From a virus: 48,940 nt of DNA. Position 1 is the first letter of the stretch, and the number at the start of each line of letters is the position of its first letter. Location: the IMG/VR virus record IMGVR_UViG_3300009545_000030, positions 1 through 48,940 of that record. One strand, written 5' to 3'. A program made the translations under genes and the position numbers. Shown piece by piece: positions 1 to 7,616 of this stretch. A model generated the notes under the pieces. That model saw only the letters and a program-made list of their open reading frames with translations. It ran no database searches and had not been told where the DNA came from.

Positions 1-216
1 CACGGGAGACCGATCAGCGAGCAGCGCCACGGGAGACCAATCAGCGAGCAGCGCCACGGGAGACCGATCAGCGAGCAGCGCCACGGGAGACCGATCAGCG
101 AGCAGCGCCACGGGAGACCAATCAGCGAGCAGCGCCACGGGAGACCGATCAGCGAGCAGCGCCACGGGAGACCGATCAGCGAGCAGCGCCACGGGATACC
201 AATCAGCGAGCAGCGC
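1..216 (+). repeat. 27-bp tandem repeat (minisatellite), left part
   Basis: Eight head-to-tail 27-bp units begin at 1, 28, 55 and so on to 190, and a ninth partial unit starts at 217. Each unit encodes the nine-residue repeat SSATGDRSA, with D/Y and R/Q variants (units 2, 5 and 8 carry Q, and unit 8 also has Y for D). Because 27 is divisible by three, gain or loss of units keeps the gene in frame. The same array continues at 48847-48940. Confidence 0.97.
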
Positions 217-418
217 CACGGGCATCGCCGCAGTCGCCATCAATATCGGCAGATTCGGCAAAGCGAAAGCTGGAGAGGATGGTGCAATCGTTCTCGTCAA
301 TCATGACGACAACTGGAAAATCCGGCATATCCGAGCTGCAAAAGTGGGCGAGCATGGAATTAAGGCCGATACGTTTTATGTGCTGAACGATGCTGGCGAA
401 TTCGAAGAAGCTGAATAG
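2..418 (+). CDS. DUF7666-type repeat protein, C-terminal part (begins at 48452)
   Basis: The frame is open from base 2 and ends in TAG at 416-418. It encodes about eight nine-residue repeats and then a conserved-looking C-terminal domain of ~65 residues (AVAINIGRFGKAKAG, GAIVLVNHDD, RAAKVGEHGIKADTFYVL), the usual tail of DUF7666 phage proteins. The frame matches the gene fragment at the far end of the window, so the two halves are one gene cut by linearisation of a circular genome. The true repeat number is unknown, because short reads cannot resolve such an array. Confidence 0.88.
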   Translation, partial: TGDRSASSATGDQSASSATGDRSASSATGDRSASSATGDQSASSATGDRSASSATGDRSASSATGYQSASSATGIAAVAINIGRFGKAKAGEDGAIVLVNHDDNWKIRHIRAAKVGEHGIKADTFYVLNDAGEFEEAE

Positions 419-677
419 CCCCGTCTCCAATCACGGTTAACGAATAGATTTATTGGCCAATCGTGGCGAGCCGAAAGTCCACGAAATTACTGGAGGGTTT
501 GCAGCCATGTGACTTCGGTCATACAACGCAACGGCGAAGGCCGAAAAGGCTATATGCCTAACTCAAATATTATGAGCTTTTAATGATGATGAGAGATAGC
601 CGGTTCATGTTGCACCCAGCTTCGGTTGTGACCGGACAAGATACCCGAAGCTGGTTTAACGAATAGAGGGAAGAGGA
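419..677 (+). other. Non-coding interval with hairpins
   Basis: No convincing gene is seen in these 259 bases. They contain a short stem closed by a TTCG tetraloop near 518-533 and a 10-bp perfect inverted repeat at 616-654, then the ribosome site of the gene at 678. The interval lies within the rightward early operon, so it would be transcribed as a structured spacer. Confidence 0.5.
616..654 (+). terminator. 10-bp inverted repeat, terminator- or processing-like hairpin
   Basis: CCAGCTTCGG at 616-625 pairs perfectly with CCGAAGCTGG at 645-654 across a 19-nt loop. Only a short TTT follows, so an intrinsic terminator is possible but weak. It may instead act in RNA processing or as an attenuator between the DUF7666 gene and the next gene cluster. 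Confidence 0.4.
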
Positions 678-1022
678 ATGCACGAATATCAAGCAATTTA
701 TGATGCTGTGCGCAGCAGAATTTCGAACTGCGATGTTGGCGCAGCCGTGGAGTTAGCGATGCGTGAGGCAAATATTTCTCATTATGTAGAGCGCGCATAT
801 TTCTGTATCGCCGAAGAGTTTGGCCAAGCCGCACTGGAATATAAACGCCCATGCGTTCTTTTCCGCCCCTCCCTCTCTGTCGACGGCAATCAATGGTGCG
901 CTCTGTATGGCGAGGATTTGCAAAATGGAGTTGCCGGCTTTGGTGATACTCCAGATAAAGCAATGCTGGATTTCGACATCCATTGGCTGAACGAAAAAGC
1001 GGTTAAAGCCCAAGGCAACTAA
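678..1022 (+). CDS. Conserved phage hypothetical protein (114 aa)
   Basis: The ATG follows the strong ribosome site GGGAAGAGGA. The soluble 114-aa product has the segment RPSLSVDGNQWCALYGEDL followed by GFGDTPDKAMLDFD, a pattern common in small early-operon proteins of proteobacterial temperate phages. No catalytic motif or membrane segment is visible. It is the first gene of a tight run of small accessory genes (678-2498) leading to the recombination genes. Function unknown. Confidence 0.75.
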   Translation: MHEYQAIYDAVRSRISNCDVGAAVELAMREANISHYVERAYFCIAEEFGQAALEYKRPCVLFRPSLSVDGNQWCALYGEDLQNGVAGFGDTPDKAMLDFDIHWLNEKAVKAQGN

Positions 1023-1029
1023 TTAGCGG

Positions 1030-1281
1030 ATGGGGTGGGAGATGGAATGGCAACCGATAGAAACTGCGCCAGACGTTGAAGGTGATTGCTTTTGGTGCCG
1101 CATTGTTTGGGGGCCTGAAGGTGATCAATCAAGTGGAGATGGTTTCCGCTGGAATGGCAAATGGTTTGCGGCCGGCTGCTTTTACTGTCTGGGGAAAGAC
1201 AAAAGATTCGAATGGCGAGAAATCGAAGTAACCCCAACTTATTGGATGCCTAAACCCGAACTGCCGGAACAGCCGAAATGA
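1030..1281 (+). CDS. DUF551-family protein
   Basis: The product (83 aa) begins MGWEMEWQPIETAP and ends TYWMPKPELPEQP. The WQPIETAP start and the TYW.P..LP end are hallmarks of the DUF551 phage family, whose function is unknown. ATG at 1042 (MEWQPIETAP) is an alternative start, but neither start has a clear ribosome site. A second, diverged family member is encoded in the other early operon at 43617-43811. The stop overlaps the next start by 4 bp. Confidence 0.85.
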   Translation: MGWEMEWQPIETAPDVEGDCFWCRIVWGPEGDQSSGDGFRWNGKWFAAGCFYCLGKDKRFEWREIEVTPTYWMPKPELPEQPK

Positions 1282-1496
1282 CCATTAAATTCCTCGACCC
1301 CACAGGCAAAGAACTCACGGCAGGGCAGGCGCTGGATGTATGGCTTGAGTATGCAGTTAAGCAGGAATCGACAATTATGCATCTCGACGTGCGTTTGTTT
1401 GCTGATGCAATCGAAGGTTATACAACACCAATGATTTGCTTAAAGAAGGCCGGCATCGAGATCAAGTTTGGAGAAGAAAATGAACAACAAGCCTGA
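1278..1496 (+). CDS. Hypothetical protein (72 aa)
   Basis: Starts with ATGA overlapping the previous stop, so it is probably translationally coupled. The acidic 72-aa product (MTIKFLDPTGKELTAGQALD) has no recognisable motif or membrane segment. It overlaps the beginning of the next gene by 17 bp. Function unknown. It is kept because of its position and compact packing in the operon. Confidence 0.7.
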   Translation: MTIKFLDPTGKELTAGQALDVWLEYAVKQESTIMHLDVRLFADAIEGYTTPMICLKKAGIEIKFGEENEQQA

Positions 1497-1680
1497 CTGG
1501 AAAGATGCTCCCGAATGGGCGAAATATCTCGCCATGGATGAAAGTGGTAGATGGGTTTGGTATGAACAGCAGCCTTATATCGGCTCGCAATCTGGAGTTT
1601 GGATGTGCAATGGCAAATATGGTTTTGATGATGAAATCATACCGTCATGGGAAAAAACTTTAGAGGCTCGGCCATCATGA
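1480..1680 (+). CDS. Small Trp-rich phage protein (66 aa)
   Basis: The start is set at ATG 1480 because GGAG lies 6 nt upstream; a TTG 12 bp earlier is less likely. The product contains PDWKDAPEWAKYLAMDESG and WVWYEQQP, a pattern typical of small phage proteins with repeated tryptophans. No known catalytic function. The stop overlaps the next ATG. Confidence 0.75.
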   Translation: MNNKPDWKDAPEWAKYLAMDESGRWVWYEQQPYIGSQSGVWMCNGKYGFDDEIIPSWEKTLEARPS

Positions 1681-1934
1681 ACATCAAATCCGTCCTCCCC
1701 GATCTGGCTTATGGCAGAAATTTTACGTTGCCATATCGGACCAAGCTGGATTTAGGCGTTCTCGGTGAGCAGGAATGCAACGTGCTTTTCGAGCGACATA
1801 ACAGAGAGCCAGATGTTGGATCGGGATCGATTGAGGTCACATCAGTCAGCTGGAAAGGTCTGGTAATCACTACTGACCTGCCCTACGAAGTTCTTGAGGA
1901 TATTGCGCAGGATATTGCTGGAGATTGGGAATGA
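1677..1934 (+). CDS. Hypothetical protein (85 aa)
   Basis: ATG 1677 overlaps the upstream TGA (ATGA). The 85-aa product (MNIKSVLPDLAYGRNFTLPY) is acidic at its C terminus (YEVLEDIAQDIAGDWE). No motif recognised and no membrane segment. It belongs to the translationally coupled chain 1278-2498. Confidence 0.7.
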   Translation: MNIKSVLPDLAYGRNFTLPYRTKLDLGVLGEQECNVLFERHNREPDVGSGSIEVTSVSWKGLVITTDLPYEVLEDIAQDIAGDWE

Positions 1935-2179
1935 GCTATTTAGAAAATGGTGGGCCGGCGTTTCCATGTGGAGAAATATCTTCTACTTGGTCAAATGGAG
2001 AGAAAGAGTCGTCTGAAATTGGCTTCGGCATGACATTGCGTGATTATTTCGCGGCGGCAGCGCTAAAGCCACTTGTCGAGAACGCAACAAAGGGCCATTC
2101 ATCTTATGGCAATGAGATTGAAATCGCGCAACGCGCCTATGAAATTGCTAATGCCATGCTTGAGGCCCGCAAGAAATGA
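1931..2179 (+). CDS. Conserved small phage protein (82 aa)
   Basis: ATG 1931 overlaps the previous stop. The sequence has GGPAFPCGE, GFGMTLRDYFAAAALKP and a helical end IEIAQRAYEIANAMLEARKK. The GGPAFP...GMTLRDYFAA pattern recurs in many small phage proteins of unknown function. The stop overlaps the start of a 40-aa membrane microprotein. Confidence 0.8.
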   Translation: MSYLENGGPAFPCGEISSTWSNGEKESSEIGFGMTLRDYFAAAALKPLVENATKGHSSYGNEIEIAQRAYEIANAMLEARKK

Positions 2180-2298
2180 CCGACTACCTAAAATCCGGCC
2201 TAGTAGTTCTGATCATCTTAGGGGCAATGATTTATTGCGATACCGATGAGTTTACGTATCGGTGCAAGTCTGGACATAAAGAATGGTGCGTGAAATGA
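2176..2298 (+). CDS. 40-aa single-pass membrane microprotein
   Basis: ATG 2176 overlaps the preceding TGA, and its own TGA (2296-2298) overlaps ATG 2295 of the next gene. A hydrophobic stretch at about residues 8-20 (LVVLIILGAMIY) is followed by a polar tail with cysteines (residues 20, 30, 38). ATGA coupling on both sides is the main evidence that it is real. Function unknown. Confidence 0.65.
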   Translation: MTDYLKSGLVVLIILGAMIYCDTDEFTYRCKSGHKEWCVK

Positions 2299-2498
2299 GC
2301 GAAGCAATCGAAGGCATGAGAGCGCTTCAGGATCACAACAAAGCGCTGAAGCGGAAATACGGCATCAATTGCCCGCAGTGCGCAGTGGCTAGACCGAAAG
2401 CGCACCCGACAATCCTGATGCCACAACAGCGCTGCAAAGTTGATGGCTATCGCGATCCCCGGCCTGAACTTACTGATGAACAGTGGAGAGATGTGTAA
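2295..2498 (+). CDS. Hypothetical protein with CxxC (67 aa)
   Basis: ATG 2295 overlaps the previous stop, and its TAA overlaps the ATG of recT (TAATG). The basic 67-aa product starts MSEAIEGMRALQDHNKALKR and has one CPQC pair near residue 26. A second metal-binding pair is absent, so a zinc site is doubtful. It lies directly upstream of the recombination genes. Function unknown. Confidence 0.7.
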   Translation: MSEAIEGMRALQDHNKALKRKYGINCPQCAVARPKAHPTILMPQQRCKVDGYRDPRPELTDEQWRDV

Positions 2499-3457
2499 TG
2501 AGCACGGCACTGGCAACAATCACCGATCAGATTTATGCGATTCGCGGTGATTTCGAATCCGTGGTGGCAGACCGCTCCGTTAACTTTGAGCGGGAAGCCG
2601 GCTTTGCGATCCAGATGGTCACCGCTAATGACTATATCCAAAAGGTCGCCATAGCTAATCCGCAGTCTGTTCGCAATGCTGTGACGAATATTGCGGCCAT
2701 TGGCATCAGCCTAAACCCTGCCAAGAAACAGGCCTATCTGGTGCCTCGCAAGGGTGTGATATGCCTGGATCTGAGTTATATGGGCTTGCTCCATCTGGCA
2801 ATCGATAGCGGCTCAATAAAGTGGGGGCAGGCCAAGCTCGTACATGAAGCCGATATCTTTTCGCTTAACGGATTGGACCAGCTGCCGCTGCATAAGTATG
2901 AGCCTTTCAGCAAGAGCCGCGGCGAGATTATCGGCGTGTACGTTGTGGTGAAAACGGCAGACGGCGAATACCTGACCGACCCCATGAGTATTTCCGATGT
3001 GAACGATATTCGTGACCGTTCGGAAGGCTGGAAAGCCTATCTGAAGGACAATACAAAGACCTGTCCGTGGGTAACTGACCCCGGGGAAATGATCAAAAAA
3101 ACGGTCATTAAGCGCGCCTATAAATTGTGGCCGAAAACAGATCGGTTAGATAAGGCTATTCACTATCTGAATACCGATGGTGGCGAAGGCATCCAGCTTG
3201 CGCAGGCTGAGAATAAATGTGACCCCGCCCTGCTCAGCGCTCTGATCGACAAAGCCAGGCAGGCGGCCACACAGGAAGCCCTTACAGGCATTTGGCAGTC
3301 CGGGCTGGCCTCGATCAAGGCCACGAAAGACAAGGCCGCATACAACGAGTTCAAGGCTGTTGTGGCGCTTCGCGGTGATCAGTTGAAGGCCGCCAATAGC
3401 TCGATAATCGATGGCGAAATCGTTAATGCGTCGGGAGATCAAAATGCAGATCATTGA
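2498..3457 (+). CDS. recT: RecT-family single-strand annealing protein
   Basis: The 319-aa product is a RecT-type recombinase. The diagnostic segment runs from about residue 60: NAVTNIAAIGISLNPAKKQAYLVPRKG, then CLDLSYMGLLHLA, and further on GEMIKKTVIKRAYKLWP. Members anneal complementary single strands and cooperate with a 5'-3' exonuclease, which is encoded by the next gene with a 14-bp overlap. The start at ATG 2498 gives MSTALATITDQI. The pair corresponds functionally to lambda Bet/Exo in the left early operon. Confidence 0.95.
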   Translation: MSTALATITDQIYAIRGDFESVVADRSVNFEREAGFAIQMVTANDYIQKVAIANPQSVRNAVTNIAAIGISLNPAKKQAYLVPRKGVICLDLSYMGLLHLAIDSGSIKWGQAKLVHEADIFSLNGLDQLPLHKYEPFSKSRGEIIGVYVVVKTADGEYLTDPMSISDVNDIRDRSEGWKAYLKDNTKTCPWVTDPGEMIKKTVIKRAYKLWPKTDRLDKAIHYLNTDGGEGIQLAQAENKCDPALLSALIDKARQAATQEALTGIWQSGLASIKATKDKAAYNEFKAVVALRGDQLKAANSSIIDGEIVNASGDQNADH

Positions 3458-4091
3458 ATGTGATCAGGGCGGAGAGTTGTGGCATCAAAGTCGGTGTGGT
3501 GCCATAACCGCCAGCATGTTTTCTGTGGCGCGCGAGCGTTTAAAGACGGGGCCGAATAAAGGCGACTTTTCATCCAAGGCTAAAGATTATGCCTTTCGTG
3601 TTGCCATCGAGCGGATTAGCGGTTTGCCGCTGGATGAAGGTTTTGAAACGTGGGCCATGAAGCGCGGCCATGAACTGGAGCCTGCGGCCCGCATGGAGCA
3701 TGAAATGGAGACCGGCTTGTTCGTCCAGCATGCGGGCTTTGTTCTCAGTGAGGACGGGAAATTTGGCGCCAGCGCTGACGGACTGATTAACGAAGATGGC
3801 GGCTCAGAATACAAGGCTCTTGTCTCGCCTGAGCGCCTCCGCAATATTCTATTAACCGGCGATATCAGCGAATTTCTTGATCAGATACAGGGAGGCATGT
3901 GGCTCACTGGTCGCACTTGGTGGCATTTCTGTCTGTATTGCCCAGCCCTTGAGCCTATCGGCAAACAATTCTGGATGCGGCATGTAAACCGGGATGACGA
4001 TTATATCAACGCATTGGAGCAGGATTTAATCCAGTTCGAAAAGCTGGTCAGCCAATACGAACAAACTTTACGAATGGGTGCAGCAGCCTAA
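3444..4091 (+). CDS. YqaJ/lambda-Exo-type recombination exonuclease
   Basis: The 215-aa product has the PD-(D/E)XK nuclease pattern of the YqaJ/lambda-exonuclease family: RCGAITASMF near residue 20, RGHELEPAAR near 77, catalytic D112 in GASADGL and the E122-K124 pair in SEYKA. These enzymes chew 5' ends of double-stranded DNA so that RecT can load on the single strand. ATG 3444 is chosen, inside the end of recT. The EXK loop reads EYKA and not the usual EIKCP, but the acid and lysine are kept. A terminator-like hairpin follows at 4106. Confidence 0.92.
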   Translation: MQIIECDQGGELWHQSRCGAITASMFSVARERLKTGPNKGDFSSKAKDYAFRVAIERISGLPLDEGFETWAMKRGHELEPAARMEHEMETGLFVQHAGFVLSEDGKFGASADGLINEDGGSEYKALVSPERLRNILLTGDISEFLDQIQGGMWLTGRTWWHFCLYCPALEPIGKQFWMRHVNRDDDYINALEQDLIQFEKLVSQYEQTLRMGAAA

Positions 4092-4105
4092 CCCTTCCCA
4101 GGTCT

Positions 4106-4133
4106 AGCGGCGCCAATACGGGTCGCTCTTTTT
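4106..4133 (+). terminator. Intrinsic terminator candidate after the exonuclease gene
   Basis: AGCGGC (4106-4111) pairs with GTCGCT (4122-4127), with one G-U, across a 10-nt loop. CTTTTT follows at 4128-4133. It sits between the exonuclease and a lipoprotein gene and could attenuate the rightward early transcript unless antitermination operates. Confidence 0.5.
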
Positions 4134-4143
4134 AAGGTGACAT

Positions 4144-4386
4144 ATGATTAAATTAACGATACTGGCTTTGACGATTTTACTTTGCGCCTGCACCAATGAT
4201 AACGATGCCAAGAGAGCGTTGATGGGAATGGGGTTTACAGATATCAATACTACCGGCTATCAAGTTTTTGGTTGCAGTGAAGACGATCACTTCCATACAG
4301 GCTTTACGGCTAAGAATCCCAATGGCCAGCAAGTTAGCGGAGTCGTTTGTTCTGGATTTTTTAAAGCTGGGACAGTCCGGTTCTAA
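4144..4386 (+). CDS. Small lipoprotein (80 aa)
   Basis: The N terminus MIKLTILALTILLCAC is a short lipoprotein signal peptide with lipobox LCAC and predicted lipidated Cys16. The ribosome site AAGGTGA precedes ATG 4144. The mature part is ~65 residues with two more cysteines and no known domain. A phage-encoded surface lipoprotein in an early operon could act in superinfection exclusion, as some phage lipoproteins do. That role is inference. Confidence 0.8.
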   Translation: MIKLTILALTILLCACTNDNDAKRALMGMGFTDINTTGYQVFGCSEDDHFHTGFTAKNPNGQQVSGVVCSGFFKAGTVRF

Positions 4387-4418
4387 CCCACCCTGCGCCC
4401 TGAGTGAGAGGAATAAAC

Positions 4419-4655
4419 ATGAAATTCAGAAAAAAGCCGGTTGTTATTGAAGCAATTCAATTCGTCGGAAACTTCGATGAAATAGAAAAATTCGTTGATA
4501 GTGATGCCGAATTTCGAGATGGAAAACTGCTCGTTGCTACCCTGGAAGGACCATTATGGGCTTCTGATGGGGATTGGATTATTAAAGGTATACAGGGTGA
4601 ATTTTATCCCTGCAAACCCGATATATTCGAAGCCACTTACGAGCGTGCAGAATGA
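4419..4655 (+). CDS. Conserved phage protein, MKFRKKPVVIEA type (78 aa)
   Basis: ATG 4419 has the strong ribosome site GAGAGGA. The start MKFRKKPVVIEAIQF and the end GDWIIKGIQGEFYPCKPD IFEATYE belong to a widespread small phage family of unknown function. The length is normal for the family. The next gene starts 4 bp inside its end. Confidence 0.88.
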   Translation: MKFRKKPVVIEAIQFVGNFDEIEKFVDSDAEFRDGKLLVATLEGPLWASDGDWIIKGIQGEFYPCKPDIFEATYERAE

Positions 4656-5242
4656 ACAAGGCCGAACGCGAGAAGCTGCGTGAATCAATAGCGGAAAATA
4701 ATACCTGCTGGCAAACAAATTATATTCATCCGAATATTGTTACCGCCCTCCTCGACCACATCGATGCACTGGAGGGGCAGGTTGAGGTATACACCACAAT
4801 AAAACGAATTTACGGTGATAAATGTGCTGCGCGCTCAGGCCTTCCATTAATGAATCATATCGATGAGGGACTAATAGTCCTTGATGCGATAGGCGCAGAA
4901 GAGATCGCTAAACGCGCATACTGCTTACATCCATTATTGCAGGACGATGAGAATTTAAAGGCCGTATTTCTTGCAATGGAATATCGAATTGTAGCGAATA
5001 GCTGCCTTTCTCACCATGTCGGAGTTGCACCAAGAGCAAGCACAATTGACGCCGTTAACCAGATGCTAATAGCCGATAAGGTGCAAAACAGAAAAGATTT
5101 TGAGCAGCATCATAAAGGCGTTCACCCAGAATCTGAGAGATTATCAGCCTACTTTGCAAACTGGTTATCAGAGCTTGGCATTTCGGAGGAACGATATCAG
5201 GAATTAAAAGCAGCCCTCGCCAGCGCGCCGGAGGTGAAGTAA
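4652..5242 (+). CDS. Conserved phage protein with HD-like motifs (196 aa)
   Basis: The soluble 196-aa product has two notable stretches: IAKRAYCLHPLLQDDENL (residues ~86-104), and LIADKVQNRKDFEQHHKG followed by HPESERLSAYFANWLSELG near the C terminus. Conserved His/Asp and the ADKVQN motif resemble small HD-like or SpoT-hydrolase-like folds seen in phage proteins, but I cannot assign an activity. It is coupled to the previous gene by ATGA. Confidence 0.75.
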   Translation: MNKAEREKLRESIAENNTCWQTNYIHPNIVTALLDHIDALEGQVEVYTTIKRIYGDKCAARSGLPLMNHIDEGLIVLDAIGAEEIAKRAYCLHPLLQDDENLKAVFLAMEYRIVANSCLSHHVGVAPRASTIDAVNQMLIADKVQNRKDFEQHHKGVHPESERLSAYFANWLSELGISEERYQELKAALASAPEVK

Positions 5243-5638
5243 ATGCTGGATATTAGCCCTTTCACCGATGAGCAGTGGTGGCTGATGTGTGACTGTGGAC
5301 TAAGTCTGCCAGAACCAATTAGTAAGGCGGATTTGAGCAAGCCATTTATTTATGATCGAGAATATGGCGTTTTTTATTGCAATTTCGGAACTCATTACTT
5401 GGGTATGTGGTGTCTTTTGTCGTTTCAAGACGGCATTGAAAATCTTCCTTCTGATCATCATGTGGCCGCTGATAAATGGTTAAGCGATAAATCCGGGCGC
5501 GCATTTAAAAGCTCCGTTAGTCGTGGTGTTTTCGCTGGAAAAATCGGTTGTTTGAATGCTATAGAAAGACGATTTTTCGGCAACTCTATTACCTATATAA
5601 ACGGTTTAATTGATGACGATGTGGAGATTTATAAGTGA
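5243..5638 (+). CDS. Hypothetical protein (131 aa)
   Basis: Begins immediately after the previous stop with MLDISPFTDEQWWLMCDCGL. No signal peptide, membrane segment or recognised motif. AT-richer than the morphogenesis genes, like its neighbours to 7612. The stop overlaps the GTG start of the next gene. Confidence 0.65.
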   Translation: MLDISPFTDEQWWLMCDCGLSLPEPISKADLSKPFIYDREYGVFYCNFGTHYLGMWCLLSFQDGIENLPSDHHVAADKWLSDKSGRAFKSSVSRGVFAGKIGCLNAIERRFFGNSITYINGLIDDDVEIYK

Positions 5639-6180
5639 GCCAAGTTGAGCGGGGATTGTTTGAGCGGATTGATGTATGCATTGACAAGCAATGGGAAGAC
5701 TATCATGTCGATGTTGATGCAATAAATATAATCTGCGCCGAGTTTGAGCAGCGGCTGGCTGAGGCTGAGAAACAGCTCGAAGTGCAGAGAACATTCTGCA
5801 ATACCTCGGCGAAAATTGCGCAGGATAATCTGGATAAAATTGCGGAAGTTGAACATCAGCGCGATAAAGCATTAGACGATTACGAAAAAGCCATGCACCG
5901 CGTTTAACAACTAGAATGCTATGAAGAAATGGTAATAGGGGTTTGCGGAGAGCTGAAAGGGATTGAGGAGTATCGAGCAGAATTGCGGCTTATGCTGCGG
6001 CGCAGTGATTGCCTAAATAAAGCATTAGAAATACTAGAAGGTAAAGAAAGGTTAATACAGAAAATTACAAATGAAATGGAAAAAACCGAATTTTCTAAAA
6101 CGTCTATATATTTAGATGCCGTTGAGTCTTTATTTGTATCGATAGACGCCCCGCTGCCGGAGTCGAGCAAAAATGAGTGA
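5635..6180 (+). pseudogene. Coiled-coil protein interrupted by an in-frame ochre codon
   Basis: The GTG start at 5635 overlaps the previous stop. A 90-aa coiled-coil product (AEFEQRLAEAEKQLEVQR...) ends at TAA 5905-5907. The same frame continues without a break (QLECYEEMVIGVCGEL) to TGA at 6178-6180, giving another ~90 residues of charged helix. A single change of GAA or CAA to TAA explains this. Alternatively there are two genes, 5635-5907 and 5929-6180 (ATG 5929, no clear ribosome site). The next gene overlaps the end by 8 bp, as expected if the full-length gene was the ancestral unit. Confidence 0.65.
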
Positions 6181-7012
6181 ACTCGCGAAAATGATTGCTC
6201 GTATATTGCGGCAATGGGAAGGTTGTACCGATATCGATAAAGTGGCGATGGAAATTGCCGGGGCATTTCGCGCTTATAAGGCCGAAGAGAACCAACAATA
6301 TAAACCGGAACCGCGCTCCGGAATCGAGATGTTTTATGATCCGCAATCTTCGGATTTATTAAATCAGAAACATTCTTTAACCTCGGAAGACATTGAAGAA
6401 TTTTTGCCAGAAACAAAACAAAATCCTGATGGTTCGCTGAATGTCAGCGCAGAAGACCTACATCAATTCGCTCGCGACATCTATGCGTTAAAGCCCGCTG
6501 CGGGGCAAAGTGAGCCGGTTGCTGATACGCGCGAACATTATTTAATCATTCGTGAAGCTGAACGAAATGACAGTGAAGAAAAATATTTTTCGGCGCGCCG
6601 ATTAACCGGCCTAGAAATGCCGAGTATACATTTTCGAGCAGGCTTTGATCGAGGATTTGATGCAGCGCAAAAGCACCCCATCCCCGCAGCTCCGGCTGTG
6701 CCAGATGGCTATTGTATAGTCCCCCATTATCGCGGCTTTGCCAAAATGGGCGCCGGGCTTTATTCGCTGTGCCACACTGCCAAGCCTGATCCAGCAGAAC
6801 TGCTGATTGTAATCGCAACTGATGAAGAGCGAGCCACCAGGGAGGTTGGTGGACTTTATCATGATGAAAGCAAACAAATAGAACCGGATGAAATCTGCGT
6901 AAGACTCGAATTTGTTAATAAGGCGGGGCTTGATGCTTTGGAGCAGCAATTGCGCTTATTACGTAAAGAGCATTTCGCAGCCTCACCCGAGCAGCAGGGC
7001 GGCGAGAAATGA
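6173..7012 (+). CDS. Hypothetical accessory phage protein (279 aa)
   Basis: Starts MSELAKMIARILRQWEG at an ATG overlapping the previous frame and runs 279 aa. It looks mosaic, with an N-terminal helical part, a linker rich in E, K and P (residues ~45-110), a central REHYLIIREAERND segment, and then PAAPAVPDGYCIVP, a phrase common in variable early phage proteins of the Ea22-like kind. No membrane segment or catalytic motif. Function unknown. Confidence 0.65.
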   Translation: MSELAKMIARILRQWEGCTDIDKVAMEIAGAFRAYKAEENQQYKPEPRSGIEMFYDPQSSDLLNQKHSLTSEDIEEFLPETKQNPDGSLNVSAEDLHQFARDIYALKPAAGQSEPVADTREHYLIIREAERNDSEEKYFSARRLTGLEMPSIHFRAGFDRGFDAAQKHPIPAAPAVPDGYCIVPHYRGFAKMGAGLYSLCHTAKPDPAELLIVIATDEERATREVGGLYHDESKQIEPDEICVRLEFVNKAGLDALEQQLRLLRKEHFAASPEQQGGEK

Positions 7013-7382
7013 GCGAACATTCAGACTACGAAGAAAAACCCAAAAAGGTAGCTGTCGTGAAATGCCCTATTTGCAAAAACGAAATGCAGCCCGTCTCGCT
7101 TGAGCATGATAACAATCAAATGATGTGTTTTTTGATGATTGTCTCCTGCACTTTTGGGCTATGCCAACGGAGGCGGTTGAGGCGATTAATTTGTTGATTG
7201 GGTCCAGCTGCAAAACAGCTATACGGGAATGGTTCGAGCTAAAGGAAAGAATCAGAACCGGCGGCCAAGTGGCCCATAGTGATTTTTGGCATGAGGCTAT
7301 ATATCAGGCAGAGCAAAAACTCCGCGCCTGCATTGAACCTAAGCCTGACTTTTCAGTTAAAACTGGGTATGAAATTAAATAA
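7009..7382 (+). CDS. Zinc-ribbon protein, -1 frameshift candidate
   Basis: The zero frame (7009-7197) encodes MSEHSDYEEKPKKVAVV then a CPICKNEM knuckle and MMCFL, after which it turns into an unconvincing basic tail. The -1 frame is open from 7125 to 7382 and encodes a sensible continuation: DDCLLHFWAMPTEAVEAINLL and a helical C-terminal half. The junction is the slippery heptamer T TTT TTG at 7128-7134, in the correct phase for -1 slippage. The joined product pairs CPIC with a second cysteine pair and has TEAVEAIN, reminiscent of Lar-type zinc ribbons. A miscalled T run is the main alternative. Confidence 0.55.
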
Positions 7383-7612
7383 TGGGAAATCGGCAAGGCC
7401 ATAAAAGAATGAAGAAATTTCTAGGGCGCCAATTTGATATGCAGCGTAATGGATGGGTATTTAAAGATGGATCTGGATTTATCCCGGAAGAAATGCATAT
7501 TGAGATCATGAACCAATTAGATGGTGGGCCATTTGCCGGATTTCGGGCTTTGATGACGAAGTTTGAGTGGGATGAACGTCTAGTTGAAATCGGCAAGGCT
7601 ATGCAGGATTGA
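7382..7612 (+). CDS. Hypothetical protein (76 aa)
   Basis: The start ATG overlaps the previous TAA (TAATG). The 76-aa basic N terminus MGNRQGHKRMKKFLGRQF is followed by GWVFKDGSGFIPEEMHIEIM. No motif recognised. It is the last accessory gene before xis and int. Function unknown. Confidence 0.6.
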   Translation: MGNRQGHKRMKKFLGRQFDMQRNGWVFKDGSGFIPEEMHIEIMNQLDGGPFAGFRALMTKFEWDERLVEIGKAMQD

Positions 7613-7616
7613 TGAG

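Noticed and set aside
1-216. CRISPR array
   Set aside because: The 27-bp units are contiguous without unique spacers and are translated in frame, so this is a coding tandem repeat.
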